Source of the DNA: Leidyana gryllorum EB-2025a
Lineage: Eukaryota > Apicomplexa
Length of the DNA: 39,820 nucleotides
Direction of reading: 5' to 3'
NCBI GenBank assembly: GCA_048772705.1
Contig: JBLWGC010000062.1
Span: 1-39,820, forward strand
The notes beneath the pieces are model-generated. The model ran no database searches and was not told where the DNA came from. It was given only the letters and a program-made list of their open reading frames with translations. The position numbers and the translations under genes are program-made. Shown here piece after piece: positions 9,424 to 16,957 of this stretch. Numbering within the stretch: the stretch's first letter is position 1; every line of letters starts with the position of its first letter.

Positions 9424-9643
9424 GTCGTTCTGGGTGCAGTGTACCGCCCCGGAGTACTCTTACGGCCCGAGTTGCTTAGATGGCAACGCATGTGATTGTA
9501 GTGGTGGCATCAAATATTCGACGAGCAAATTCCGTCCGCCGGGAGTTGAGGAGTGGACTTTTTGCAACGTAGTTCGTCTGACACTCCTGTTCCATTCCAT
9601 CCTGATCGATGCTTCGCTACCTCTACAGCCTCGCTCAAAGATT

Positions 9644-9715
9644 GTCCGAGTCGTCTAGTGGTTAGGACAGCACGTAGTGGCCGTGCAAACCCAGGCTCGA
9701 TTCCTGGCTCGGACA
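9644..9715 (+). tRNA. tRNA-His (GTG)
   Basis: 72 nt. Acceptor GTCCGAG/CTCGGAC with A73; loop TAGTGGC on GCACG/CGTGC. G-1 is not encoded, as expected for eukaryotes. Heads the His-Gly-(Asn relic)-Thr-Glu cassette repeated at 16684-17309. Confidence 0.93.
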
Positions 9716-9790
9716 AGCAGTCTAAAGTGCATTGCTCTTCGCCCCGGTTGAAAATATTATTGCAGCCATGGTCAAGTCTGTACGATCGGC

Positions 9791-9861
9791 TGCACCTGCC
9801 GGGACTCGAACCCGGGCTGCGAGCATGGGAAGCTCGCATCCTACCCTTGGACCACAAGTGC
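9791..9861 (-). tRNA. tRNA-Gly (CCC)
   Basis: 71 nt. Acceptor GCACTTG/CAGGTGC; loop TTCCCAT on CGAGC/GCTCG; perfect T-arm. Intact and identical in the copy at 16831-16901. Confidence 0.94.
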
Positions 9862-9919
9862 ACTCGAGAAAGAGCTTCAGCACCCCGAGACTCGGCCGCA
9901 GTCTGTGTTGAGCTAGGGT

Positions 9920-9995
9920 GCCTCAGGTACTGGCAGGTTCCAGTCTGCGACTTTGTGGCTAAGAGACTTACCCTCTGGTGGCTGAACTACGAGGC
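9920..9995 (-). pseudogene. tRNA-Asn-like relic, copy 1
   Basis: D-arm (GTAGTTCAGCC) and the GCCACAAAGTCGCAG stretch resemble tRNA-Asn, but the anticodon arm cannot fold. The same damaged form is at 16958-17026, 19355-19425 and 25494-25572, so it was dead before it was copied. Confidence 0.5.
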
Positions 9996-10057
9996 TCGGC
10001 TAAGATGATTGGAGCTTGAGAGACTTCAGCTTTGCAGGTGCCCAGTCGATGCAGTCG

Positions 10058-10121
10058 AGCCTTCTGCCGGAAACGAACCGGCGACCTTTAAGCGAATGCT
10101 CTGCCGCTGAGCTAAGAAGGG
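10058..10121 (-). pseudogene. tRNA-Thr, anticodon arm deleted
   Basis: The ends and D- and T-arms match tRNA-Thr, but about eight bases of the anticodon arm are missing. The intact counterpart in the sister cassette is 17089-17160. Confidence 0.8.
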
Positions 10122-10187
10122 AATGCAGGCTGAAGATCACGAATCAGTGACTATTGACGGGGATTACTGGAGCATTGCTCCAGTAGC

Positions 10188-10253
10188 TTCCACTGCCGGG
10201 ACTTGAACCCGGATCGTGCGGGTGAAAGCCGCATATCCTAACCATTTAGTGGA
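10188..10253 (-). pseudogene. tRNA-Glu (TTC), 5' end shortened
   Basis: Loop CTTTCAC gives TTC and the T-arm is good, but seven bases near the 5' acceptor/D-arm are missing. The counterpart in the sister cassette is 17237-17309. Confidence 0.8.
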
Positions 10254-10393
10254 CAAGTGCCCGAGTTGAGGCTTTGGACGAGAGCCGTACCGAATTGAGA
10301 TCAGGTGGAGCGTCGGGTCAAGCGACGACGAACGGGCGCATCGGATAGGTGTGTACAAAGACACACGCCCCTTTCACGGCCCGGAAGGTCCGT

Positions 10394-10466
10394 GCAGCCA
10401 TGGTCTAGTGGTTACGACGTCTGCTTAACACGCAGAAGGTCCCGAGTTCGATCTTCGGTGGCTGTA
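10394..10466 (+). tRNA. tRNA-Val (AAC)
   Basis: 73 nt. Acceptor GCAGCCA/TGGCTGT; loop TTAACAC on TCTGC/GCAGA. T-stem has one mismatch. Flank AGACACACGCCCC-TTTCACGG recurs before each Val gene. Confidence 0.93.
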
Positions 10467-10599
10467 GCTCGAACATGTGGAGGGAGCTCCACCCAAAGCA
10501 AGGAAACGTGCTGTCTTCGAGACAGGCTATCAATGCCGCAGGACAGGCTGAACATGGGGGCATTTGGTCACTCCTCGCGGCATGTCGAATTCGACAGTT

Positions 10600-10681
10600 G
10601 GCAACTTGCCCGAGTGGTTAAGGGGGTAGACTTGAAATCTACTGGGCCTGGCCCGCGCTGGTTCAAATCCAGCAGTTGTCG
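10600..10681 (+). tRNA. tRNA-Ser (TGA)
   Basis: 82 nt copy of 9189-9270 with a better acceptor and T-arm (CTGG-TTCAAAT-CCAG). Part of the direct repeat 9119-9420 / 10530-10850. Confidence 0.95.
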
Positions 10682-10773
10682 TGCGATCTGATTGGAGGAG
10701 CAGACAACAACTCACTCCTGAAACCGTGCCTCAATCAACCATCTGCCATCTTCTCTGCATCTGCCATCTTCTC

Positions 10774-10844
10774 TGCATCTGCCGGGAATCGAACCTGGGT
10801 CGTCTCGGTGGCAACGACACAGTCTACAACTAAACCACAGATGC
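10774..10844 (-). tRNA. tRNA-Gly (GCC)
   Basis: 71 nt. Acceptor GCATCTG/CAGATGC pairs fully; loop TTGCCAC; one stem mismatch; D-arm slightly altered. A CATCTTCTCTG unit is duplicated just downstream of it, absent from the copy near 9345. Confidence 0.88.
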
Positions 10845-10982
10845 GTGACATCTCCATTCCTGAATACAAAGCGAAGGTCTTAACTAGTCCAGGCCGTCCA
10901 ACTTAGGCCGTACATATGAACCAGGCTCACCGGATACGCGTTTCCAGAGAGACACGCCCCTTCGGCAGTCCGCAAGCTCCGT

Positions 10983-11052
10983 GCAGCCATCTACCGGTCA
11001 CGACGTCTGCTTAACACGCAGAAGGTCCCGAGTTCAATCCTCGGTGGCTGTA
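10983..11052 (+). tRNA. tRNA-Val (AAC), D-arm altered
   Basis: Acceptor, anticodon arm (TTAACAC) and T-arm are good; the D-arm (ATCTACCGGTCACG) is three bases short and breaks the A box. Followed by Asp(-) and Leu(+), the usual Val-Asp-Leu order. Confidence 0.75.
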
Positions 11053-11104
11053 ACACGCATCGTTCAGGCAAGCATCACGGAATCTAGAGCGGAAGACGAT
11101 CTAT

Positions 11105-11176
11105 CTCCGAGACCGGGAATCGAACTCGGGTCTTCCGCGTGACAGGCGGAAATACTAACCACCATAGTATCTCGGT
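11105..11176 (-). tRNA. tRNA-Asp (GTC)
   Basis: 72 nt. Acceptor ACCGAGA/TCTCGGA, discriminator G; loop CTGTCAC on TCCGC/GCGGA; T-arm CGAG-TTCGATT. Sits between Val and Leu as in three other cassettes. Confidence 0.92.
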
Positions 11177-11271
11177 GGCTCACAAACACACCGGCCTTCA
11201 ACCCCAAAAGTCCTCCCTTCTCGAGACTTCACGAACAGAAAACGTGTAAAGTGGCGAGCCAAGAACACTTC

Positions 11272-11351
11272 GGCAAGATGGCCGAGTGGTCTAAGGCGCT
11301 GTGTTAAGGCCGCAGTCCGAAAGGGCGTGGGTTCGAATCCCACTCTTGTCA
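11272..11351 (+). tRNA. tRNA-Leu (AAG)
   Basis: 80 nt, class II. Acceptor GGCAAGA/TCTTGTC; loop TTAAGGC on CTGTG/CGCAG; variable arm GTCCGAAAGGGC. No oligo-T within 30 nt downstream. Confidence 0.94.
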
Positions 11352-11411
11352 GCCGTTGTATCGGCACTCGGTCAGCCACTGGATGCAGAAGGTTTTCCAT
11401 GTAGAGCGGAT

Positions 11412-11484
11412 GGGCGGCTAGCTCAGATGGTAGAGCGCTCGCTTTGCATGCGAGAGGTACTGGGATCGATACCCAGGTCGTCCA
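11412..11484 (+). tRNA. tRNA-Ala (TGC)
   Basis: 73 nt. Acceptor GGGCGGC/GTCGTCC with G3:U70; loop TTTGCAT on CTCGC/GCGAG; intact T-arm. The only TGC copy in the window. Confidence 0.95.
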
Positions 11485-11577
11485 AACTCGGTAGTGCGAC
11501 CTGCCGGTAGTTAAATACAGAGTTGCGACCTCTAACAGAGCGTCGCATATCGCAGCTCCCGGCACCGCTAGGCTTCG

Positions 11578-11633
11578 AGACTGCGACTTTGTGGTAAACA
11601 GCTACACGCTTTGGCGACTGAGCTACAAGAGCT
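11578..11633 (-). pseudogene. tRNA-Asn 5' relic
   Basis: Reads TTGTAGCTCAGTCGCC and a loop CTGTTTA (GTT) on the minus strand, then GTCGCAG; the T-arm is lost. A decayed tRNA-Asn. Confidence 0.65.
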
Positions 11634-11764
11634 ACAAGACCTGCAATGTTTTTCCAAGCGAGGAAAAATCATATCTGCAGACCAAACAGCCCCCTGGTCG
11701 CGCCTCGTGCCGAAGCTTGTCAGCGTCTCTGTCAATCTGCCACGGCTGTTTGAGGCGTGCCTCC

Positions 11765-11835
11765 TGCGTCTGCCGGGAATCGTACCTGGGTCGTCTCGAT
11801 GGCAACGAGACATTCTACCAATAGACCACAGATGC
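11765..11835 (-). tRNA. tRNA-Gly (GCC)
   Basis: 71 nt. Acceptor GCATCTG/CAGACGC; anticodon TCTCG-TTGCCAT-CGAGA is perfect; T-loop has one change (GTACGATT in place of GTTCGATT). Confidence 0.88.
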
Positions 11836-11931
11836 ATGACTCCTTGTTGTTCAAGCTCGTGCACAATAACGGCCGTTTTGTATCAAACGAGAAGACAGAA
11901 TCTAGTTGAGCGAGTATGACGGGTGCTTTGT

Positions 11932-12003
11932 GGGTACGTAGCTCAGTGGCAGAGCAGCTGACTGCAGATCAGCAAGTCCGTGGTTCAACTCCGCGCGTGC
12001 CCT
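11932..12003 (+). tRNA. tRNA-Cys (GCA)
   Basis: 72 nt. Acceptor GGGTACG/CGTGCCC; loop CTGCAGA on GCTGA/TCAGC; discriminator T as is usual for Cys. Its spacer with the Gln/Cys region near 18540-18600 is inverted. Confidence 0.94.
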
Positions 12004-12153
12004 AGAGATGACCTGAAGGTTGAAGATGTTGGAAATCCATCCCTGACCACATGCCAATGAGTCTGAAGTCGGTGGACAATTTTGGGTGTATGGCGGACGG
12101 TGGCGCGCAGAAATCGCCCGAGTGTCTCGGGGTGCTGCAACTCTTTCGCAATT

Positions 12154-12224
12154 GCACTTATGGTCTAAGGGTAAGATGCGACCCTTCCAAGGTCGTAACC
12201 CGGGTTCGAGTCCCGGCAGGTGCA
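12154..12224 (+). tRNA. tRNA-Gly (TCC)
   Basis: 71 nt. Acceptor GCACTTA/CAGGTGC (one mismatch); loop CTTCCAA on CGACC/GGTCG; perfect T-arm. The only intact TCC gene; shortened relatives occur at 16174, 22075, 23162, 33661 and 35134. Confidence 0.92.
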
Positions 12225-12294
12225 GCCGTATGTAGCTCGAACGACCTGTCTATCAGTGAAGAGAGGGGACTACCTACCAATACGATACAACGGC

Positions 12295-12374
12295 TGACAA
12301 GAGTGGGATTCGAACCCACGCCCTTTCGGACTACGGCCTGAACACAGCGCCTTAAACCACTCGGCCATCTTGCC
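12295..12374 (-). tRNA. tRNA-Leu (CAG)
   Basis: 80 nt. Acceptor GGCAAGA/TCTTGTC; loop TTCAGGC on CTGTG/CGTAG (wobble pairs); B box GGGTTCGAATCCC intact. Confidence 0.92.
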
Positions 12375-12446
12375 GGAGCGTTCTTGGCTCGCCACTTTAC
12401 ACGTTTTCTGTCCGTGAAGTTCTCGAGAAGGAAGACTTCTAGGGTT

Positions 12447-12534
12447 GAAGACGCGGAAGACGCGGGTTCGATGCCGTGTCTAAACTCACCTCTCGCCTGC
12501 CAAGTCACCGCTCTACCACTTGAGATAGCCGCCC
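12447..12534. pseudogene. tRNA-Asp 3' and tRNA-Ala-like fragments
   Basis: 12447-12480 (+) keeps a GCGGAAGACGCGGGTTCGAT stretch like the 3' half of Asp. 12488-12534 (-) is the Ala-like 5' fragment also seen at 9057-9103, and its flank to about 12600 is the inverted copy of 8996-9056. Confidence 0.6.
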
Positions 12535-12618
12535 ACCCGCCAAACCTAGGTGAACTTCCATTCTGACCGACTCACAGTTCTTTGGCGCCTCATTCGTCAG
12601 TGCAACTGTTGTGACTCG

Positions 12619-12691
12619 TCCACTGTAGTCTAAGTGGCTAGGATATGCGGCTCTCACCCGCACGATCCGGGTTCAAGTCCCGGCAGTGGAA
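12619..12691 (+). tRNA. tRNA-Glu (CTC)
   Basis: 73 nt. Acceptor TCCACTG/CAGTGGA; loop CTCTCAC; T-arm CCGGG-TTCAAGT-CCCGG perfect. Followed by Thr; the Glu-Thr pair recurs at 14253, 22367 and 25216 and inverted at 17089. Confidence 0.95.
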
Positions 12692-12767
12692 GTCATTAGA
12701 GTACTCGATCAAAGTGCTCTGATAACTTGTGTCAATAGGGACTGATGCGTGACTCCCGGCTTGCATT

Positions 12768-12839
12768 GCCTTCTTAGCTTAGGGGCAGAGCATTCGTTTA
12801 GTAAGCGAAGGGTCGCCGGTTCAACTCCGGCAGAAGGCT
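12768..12839 (+). tRNA. tRNA-Thr (AGT)
   Basis: 72 nt. Acceptor GCCTTCT/AGAAGGC; loop TTAGTAA on TTCGT/GCGAA. Has TTTT at about 12857-12860, one of few genes here with a T4 run nearby. Confidence 0.92.
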
Positions 12840-12856
12840 TTGCTCACAAGCTTAAG

Positions 12857-12860
12857 CTTT
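12857..12860 (+). terminator. T4 run downstream of tRNA-Thr
   Basis: GCTTTTCGGG some 18 nt after the gene; a plausible RNA polymerase III stop. The same AGGCTTTTC spacer element follows the Thr gene at 14549-14619. Confidence 0.5.
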
Positions 12861-12938
12861 TCGGGCTGGTCTCTCGGTCTCGATAACGACCTGCAGGCCT
12901 TTTCTGCCCCCATTCGTCAGTGCACCTTTGGTGACGTG

Positions 12939-13011
12939 TCCACTATGGTCTCGGTGGCTAGTATATGCGGCGCCAACCCGCACCATCCCGGTTCGAGTCG
13001 CGGCAGCGCAA
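12939..13011 (+). pseudogene. tRNA-Glu-derived, loop CGCCAAC
   Basis: Body follows tRNA-Glu (TCCACTA...GCGGC...CCGCAC), but the universal T33 is G and position 34-36 reads CCA, and the acceptor is mismatched. I take it as a pseudogene rather than a Trp gene. Confidence 0.75.
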
Positions 13012-13092
13012 ATGCAGCTGGGTGTGCTTGTAGGCAACATACTGCATTCTTACTCCCCAGCCCACTCGTCCGCACCGCCCACGGGACTTCAC

Positions 13093-13145
13093 TCTGCGAC
13101 TGCAAGATTAAGAGGCTCGCGCTCCACCGACTGAGCTAGGACGAC
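13093..13145 (-). pseudogene. tRNA-Lys (CTT) 5' part
   Basis: CCTAGCTCAGTCGGTGGAGC, a loop CTCTTAA and GCAGTCG on the minus strand match Lys up to the T-arm; the 3' third is missing. Confidence 0.7.
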
Positions 13146-13223
13146 AAGGAAACTCTGAACTAAGTGACACTCTATTTGCCTCAGGGTGGAGTCATGCAAG
13201 TCATTGGGCAGGTCGACCGGAGT

Positions 13224-13276
13224 CCTTAGTATTTTCGCGCGTCACGCGGAAGACCTGGGTTCGACTGCCGGTCTTA
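13224..13276 (+). pseudogene. tRNA-Asp 3' part
   Basis: TTAGTATTTTCGC, a CGTCAC anticodon loop (GTC), GCGGAAGACCTGGGTTCGAC and GGTCTTAC follow tRNA-Asp; the 5' acceptor/D region is missing. Confidence 0.65.
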
Positions 13277-13458
13277 CAGCACAGCTCGTTCCGCTTTAGA
13301 CTTCGTTTGGTGCTCACTCAAAAGGTGCGGTTCGGGAGCAAACCTCGATGTCCAAGGGTCACACGACAGGCGTTCGCTCACTTGGTACAGCATCTGACTG
13401 CGGCGGGTACGGCAGGTAGTCGACCGTTCCATTCCCTCCCGCGACACTTGCCTCCTTA

Positions 13459-13539
13459 TGCGAGAAGTGGGGTTCGAACCCACGCGGAATTAACCAGTGG
13501 ATCTTAAGGCCACCCCCTTAACCTCTCGGGCATTCTCGC
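13459..13539 (-). tRNA. tRNA-Leu (TAA)
   Basis: 81 nt, class II. Acceptor GCGAGAA/TTCTCGC is perfect; loop CTTAAGA on GTGGC/TCCAC (one mismatch next to the loop); variable arm and T-arm (GTGGG-TTCGAAC-CCCAC) intact. Only UUA-reading gene seen. Confidence 0.92.
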
Positions 13540-13624
13540 AATGCAGCGTCGAAATAAGTAGTCTGGGGTTTCTGCGGGTAGCCAGTGCCCTTTCAAGGCG
13601 GGAGAAAGATACTCACGACCATGT

Positions 13625-13871
13625 GAGTGGGGTCTGAAAATAGCGCCTTACCCACTAGGGCATCTTGCCACATACTGGTAGGCGCAAGTCTGCATCGGTG
13701 CGGGTCCCATTCTGCGCAACGGTACTCATTTCAGGACGAATTAGCCATCACTTCGACTTTACGGCTGTACGTAGCCGGTTGTATCCCCCTTCCCATTCGG
13801 CCTCTTGGTCGTCGGTTGACCCGACTTCCTCCACTTGGAGGAAGTGCTCAAATTCGATTCCCGAACAGTCC
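13625..13871. pseudogene. three tRNA relics (Leu, Leu, Pro)
   Basis: 13644-13672 (-) is a Leu 5' end. 13673-13731 (+) matches the 3' half of Leu(CAA) at 15035-15118 (ACTGGTAGGCGCAAGTCTGC). 13799-13871 (+) keeps a Pro-like frame ending TTCGATTCCCGAACAGTCC. None can fold into a full tRNA. Confidence 0.55.
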
Positions 13872-14252
13872 GTTTTTTAGTAGGGTGCAGACTGCCCTAC
13901 CGAAGTGGGCTAACGAGGTGGCTGTATTGGTTCTGAGGGCAACTTGTCCCAATTATATCACGAGCACTTCAACTCGACATGCGCAGCAGTGGCCCCATAC
14001 AGCTAGCAAGCTTGCCTCGGTCGAAACGGAACGTCTTCGGCGTGCGAGGCTATGATGCGAGTTGGGGCGGCAAGGAAGCTCGCCCTGTACCAGGCGAAGG
14101 CCCGGCGAAGGCCCAAGATTTTACGATCAATACAAATGGAATTGGTTACTAAGTCCGAATCTGTATCAGAGATCCACTCACTTGATCACGCCGACATACC
14201 ATTTTTTCCAAGACGGTACGGCTCTCGGCCGAAGCCCCAACTCAACCAGTCG
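13872..14252. other. array spacer
   Basis: No full tRNA. 13895-13960 is the inverted copy of 15305-15365 (GGGCAACTTGTC region). 14050-14240 (GGGCGGCAAGGAAGCTCGCC, then CCAAGATTTTACGATCAATA) is shared with 17330-17490, 20560-20660 and 34800-34880, and carries Lys/Ile scraps. Confidence 0.5.
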
Positions 14253-14325
14253 TCCACTGTAGTCTAAGTGGCTAGGATATGCGGCTTTCACCCGCACGAT
14301 CCGGGTACAAGTCCCGGGAGTGGAA
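14253..14325 (+). tRNA. tRNA-Glu (TTC)
   Basis: 73 nt. Acceptor TCCACTG/GAGTGGA; loop CTTTCAC on GCGG/CCGC; T-loop GTACAAG has one change at a B-box position normally T. Confidence 0.85.
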
Positions 14326-14374
14326 ATCCAGCAGAGTGTGGTTGTAGGTAACGGCTTCCAGAGACATTGATTTG

Positions 14375-14447
14375 CACCCCCCGTGGGGCTCGAACCCGCG
14401 ACTGCAAGATTGAAAGTCTTGCGCTCTACGGACTGAGCTAGGGCGGC
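14375..14447 (-). tRNA. tRNA-Lys body with Glu anticodon TTC
   Basis: 73 nt. Body, acceptor (GCCGCCC/GGGGGGT) and D-arm are those of Lys(CTT), and the anticodon stem CAAGA/TCTTG is perfect, but the loop is CTTTCAA, which reads TTC. One T-stem mismatch. It is one base from TTT. Either a pseudogene or an anticodon-shifted tRNA. Confidence 0.85.
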
Positions 14448-14548
14448 AACGAAGCTCTAAACTGAGTTACACCCTATTTGCCGTTGGGTGGAGCCCTGGA
14501 TCCGTTCGACCGGTGGAACAATGAGCTTCAGTAACTTCCGTTAACATT

Positions 14549-14619
14549 GCCTTCTTAGCTGGTGGCAGAGCATTCGCTTTGTAAGCGAAAGGTCGCCAGT
14601 TCGATTCCGCCAGAAGGCT
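14549..14619 (+). tRNA. tRNA-Thr (TGT)
   Basis: 71 nt. Acceptor GCCTTCT/AGAAGGC; loop TTTGTAA on TTCGC/GCGAA; D-loop one base short. TTTT follows at about 14637-14640. Confidence 0.9.
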
Positions 14620-14636
14620 TTGCTCACGCACTTAGG

Positions 14637-14640
14637 CTTT
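14637..14640 (+). terminator. T4 run downstream of tRNA-Thr(TGT)
   Basis: GGCTTTTCTG about 18 nt after the gene, the same spacing as at 12857-12860. Plausible Pol III stop. Confidence 0.5.
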
Positions 14641-14712
14641 TCTGACTGGTCTCTCAGTCTCGATAAGGATCTGAGAGGTTTGGAGGGGAATTGCAATGCA
14701 CTTTAGATTGAT

Positions 14713-14784
14713 TGTCCAAGCCAGGAATCGAGCCTGGGTTTGCACGGCCACAACGTGCTGTCCTAACCACTAGACGACTCGGAC
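14713..14784 (-). tRNA. tRNA-His (GTG)
   Basis: 72 nt. Acceptor GTCCGAG/CTTGGAC; loop TTGTGGC on GCACG/CGTGC; intact. Inverted relative to 9644-9715; its flank (AGCGAGGCTGTAGAGGTAGC) is the reverse of that at 9611-9640. Confidence 0.93.
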
Positions 14785-15034
14785 AAATCTTTGAGCGAGG
14801 CTGTAGAGGTAGCGAAGCATCGATCAGGATGGGAGTTGCAAGAAGTCTACTCCTCAACTTCGGGTGGGACGGAATTTACTCGTGGAATATCTGATGCCAC
14901 CACTACAGTCAGATACGTTACCATCTAAGCACCCCGGGCCGTGAGAGTCCTTCGGGGCGGCACACCGCAGTTAGAACGACATCGGCGGTCGCAACGGAAG
15001 CCATTAACACTTTGGAACTCAGAAGGAAAGTAAT

Positions 15035-15118
15035 GCACAGATGCCCGAGTGGTCTAAGGGGCCAGACTCAAGTTCTGGTAGGCGCAAGTCTGCATGGGTT
15101 CGAATCCCATTCTGTGCA
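15035..15118 (+). tRNA. tRNA-Leu (CAA)
   Basis: 84 nt, class II. Acceptor GCACAGA/TCTGTGC; loop CTCAAGT on CCAGA/TCTGG; variable arm TAGGCGCAAGTCTGC; B box GGGTTCGAATCCC. Intact; its only sister is the relic at 13673-13731. Confidence 0.95.
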
Positions 15119-15205
15119 ACGGCGATCATCCCAAAAAAAGCTCGAACCGGCCACAGTAGATTCGAATCTGCATTTGTATATCCGGTTGCATGCACCCAAG
15201 TATTC

Positions 15206-15275
15206 GGCTGTTGCTCGGCTGGTATAATCCTTCCTCAGAGTGGAAGGAGTCCTGGGTTCGATTCCAGAACAGCCC
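15206..15275 (+). tRNA. tRNA-Pro body, anticodon AGA, decayed
   Basis: 70 nt. Ends GGCTGTT/AACAGCC and stem CTTCC/GGAAG are Pro, but the loop is TCAGAGT (AGA, a Ser anticodon) and the D- and T-arms have lost bases. Probable pseudogene of Pro(AGG). Confidence 0.7.
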
Positions 15276-15416
15276 TATTGGTCGTCGTTTGACTTGACCG
15301 GACATGTTGCCCTCAGAACCAACACAGCCACCTCGTTAGCCCGCTTCGGTAGGGCAGTCAGGGCAACTAACATCTCGAGGATCCCATTTCGGCTACCTCT
15401 TCCATGTTGCAGACTG

Positions 15417-15488
15417 AGCAGTGTAGCTCAGTGGAAGAGTGTTAGGCTCATAACGCCAAGGTCCGTCGATCGAAACGACGCACTGCTA
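15417..15488 (+). tRNA. initiator tRNA-Met (CAT)
   Basis: 72 nt. It has the eukaryotic initiator marks: A1:U72 in AGCAGTG/CACTGCT and T-loop ATCGAAA in place of TTCGAAT. Loop CTCATAA. The anticodon stem (TTAGG/CGCCA) lacks the run of three G:C pairs usual for initiators and is imperfect, so this copy may be weakened. Only initiator in the window. Confidence 0.9.
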
Positions 15489-15536
15489 AGTGTGCGCAGA
15501 AGGGAACAGTTGCAGGATAGATTGGCTCGTGAGCCA

Positions 15537-15607
15537 AGCCTTCTGCCCGAATCGAACCGGCGACCTTTCACTTACTAAGCGAATGCTCTGCCCCAAGCTA
15601 AGAAGGC
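15537..15607 (-). tRNA. tRNA-Thr (AGT)
   Basis: 71 nt. Acceptor GCCTTCT/AGAAGGC; loop TTAGTAA; D-loop one base short and one anticodon-stem mismatch. T-arm slightly altered. Confidence 0.87.
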
Positions 15608-15735
15608 AATGTTAACTGGACATCACGAATGAGTCCCTATTGACGGAAGTTACTGAAGCACATTGTTCCACCACTCAATACTTCCACGGATCCACCCACC
15701 GGCAAATAGGGTGTAACTAAGTCTAGAGCTTCCTT

Positions 15736-15808
15736 GCCGCCCTCGCTCAGTCGGTAGAGCGCAAGACTCTTAATCTTGCAGTCGCGGGTTCGAGCCCCGC
15801 GGGCGGTG
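15736..15808 (+). tRNA. tRNA-Lys (CTT)
   Basis: 73 nt. Acceptor GCCGCCC/GGGCGGT; loop CTCTTAA on perfect CAAGA/TCTTG; intact T-arm. Convergent with Glu(CTC) 60 nt downstream. Confidence 0.96.
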
Positions 15809-15868
15809 TGGATCTATATCCTTGGAAGTAAGAATGGAACTGTTGCCTGCAAGCACACTCAGCTGGAT

Positions 15869-15941
15869 TTCCACTGCCGGGACTTGAACCCGGATCGTGC
15901 GGGTGAGAGCCGCATATCCTAGCCACTTAGACTACAGTGGA
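15869..15941 (-). tRNA. tRNA-Glu (CTC)
   Basis: 73 nt. All stems intact; loop CTCTCAC. Second member of the Lys-Glu convergent pair. Confidence 0.95.
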
Positions 15942-16056
15942 CAACTCCCTCATCTGCAGCTTTAGCCGAGAGCCGTACCCTCTTGACAAGACGTGGTTGC
16001 AATCCTGCGGTACAAAAAGGAGGATGTCTATACTAACCTGTGAATCATTGTAGCTG

Positions 16057-16129
16057 GGTCTTGTAGCTCAGTCGGCAGAGCGTGTGGCTGTTAACCACAA
16101 AGTCGCAGGTTCGAAACCTGCCAGGACCG
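16057..16129 (+). tRNA. tRNA-Asn (GTT)
   Basis: 73 nt. Acceptor GGTCTTG/CAGGACC, discriminator G; loop CTGTTAA on TGTGG/CCACA; T-arm GCAGG-TTCGAAA-CCTGC. Followed by a Gly relic and convergent Ala; this trio recurs at 33544-33796 and inverted at 21989-22249. Confidence 0.96.
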
Positions 16130-16173
16130 GTTTCAGAGGCACACTAAACACTGACTGCGCTGCTCTCCCAATG

Positions 16174-16231
16174 GCACTTGTGGTCTGCGACTCTTCAAAG
16201 ATGTAAGTTTGTTTGGATCCTGCCACGTGCA
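16174..16231 (+). pseudogene. tRNA-Gly(TCC)-derived relic, copy 1
   Basis: GCACTTGTGGTCT joins directly to GCGACTCTTCAAAGAT, lacking the D-loop block present in 12154-12224, and the T-arm is altered. The same deletion is present at 22075, 23162 and 33661. Confidence 0.6.
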
Positions 16232-16243
16232 GCCTATGTACTT

Positions 16244-16316
16244 TGGACGACCTGGGTATCGATCCCAGTACCTCTCGCATGCGAAGCGAGCGCACTACCA
16301 TCTGAGCTAGCCGCCC
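16244..16316 (-). tRNA. tRNA-Ala (CGC)
   Basis: 73 nt. Acceptor GGGCGGC/GTCGTCC with G3:U70; loop TTCGCAT on CTCGC/GCGAG; T-arm perfect. Convergent with Asn(GTT). Confidence 0.95.
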
Positions 16317-16376
16317 ATGCGCTCTACATGGAAGACCTATTGCATCCAGTGGCTGACCGATGGCCGATAAAACGGC

Positions 16377-16456
16377 TGACAAGAGTGGGATTCGAACCCA
16401 CGCCCTTTCGGACTGCGGCCTTAACACAGCGCCTTGGACCACTCGGCCATCTTGCC
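16377..16456 (-). tRNA. tRNA-Leu (AAG)
   Basis: 80 nt. Acceptor GGCAAGA/TCTTGTC; loop TTAAGGC; variable arm GTCCGAAAGGGC. Inverted copy of 11272-11351 including its Ala-side flank. Confidence 0.94.
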
Positions 16457-16683
16457 GGAGTGTTCTTGGCTCGCCACTTTACACGTTTTCTGTTCGTGAA
16501 GTCTCGAGAAGGAAGGCTTTTCTCACGGCCCGGGGTGCTTAGATGGCAACCCATCTGATGGTAGTGGTGGCATCAGCTATTCGACGAGGAAATTCCGTCC
16601 GCCGGGAGTTGAGGAGTGGACTTCTTACAACGCATTCCATCCTGATCGATGCTTCGCTACCTCTACAGCCTCGCTCAGAGATT

Positions 16684-16755
16684 GTCCGAGTCGTCTAGTG
16701 GTTAGGACAGCACGTTGTGGCCGTGCAAACCCAGGCTCGATTCCTGGCTCGGACA
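16684..16755 (+). tRNA. tRNA-His (GTG)
   Basis: 72 nt, all stems perfect, loop TTGTGGC. Starts the second copy of the His-Gly-Asn relic-Thr-Glu cassette (16570-17310). Confidence 0.96.
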
Positions 16756-16830
16756 AGCAGTCTAAAGTGCATTGCTCTTCGCCCCGGTTGAAAATATTGT
16801 TGCAGCCATGGTCAAGCCTGTACGATCGGC

Positions 16831-16901
16831 TGCACCTGCCGGGACTCGAACCCGGGCTGCGAGCATGGGAAGCTCGCATCCTACCCTTGGACCACAAGTG
16901 C
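16831..16901 (-). tRNA. tRNA-Gly (CCC)
   Basis: 71 nt, identical to 9791-9861. AAAA on the plus strand lies about 37 nt downstream, possibly too far to be its own stop. Confidence 0.95.
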
Positions 16902-16957
16902 ACTCGAGAAAGAGCTCCAGCACCCCGAGACTCGGCCGCAGTCTGCGTTGAGCTAGT

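Noticed and set aside
12939-13011. tRNA-Trp (CCA)
   Set aside because: CCA arises in a Glu body with G at position 33 and a poor acceptor; the true Trp gene is at 18326-18397.
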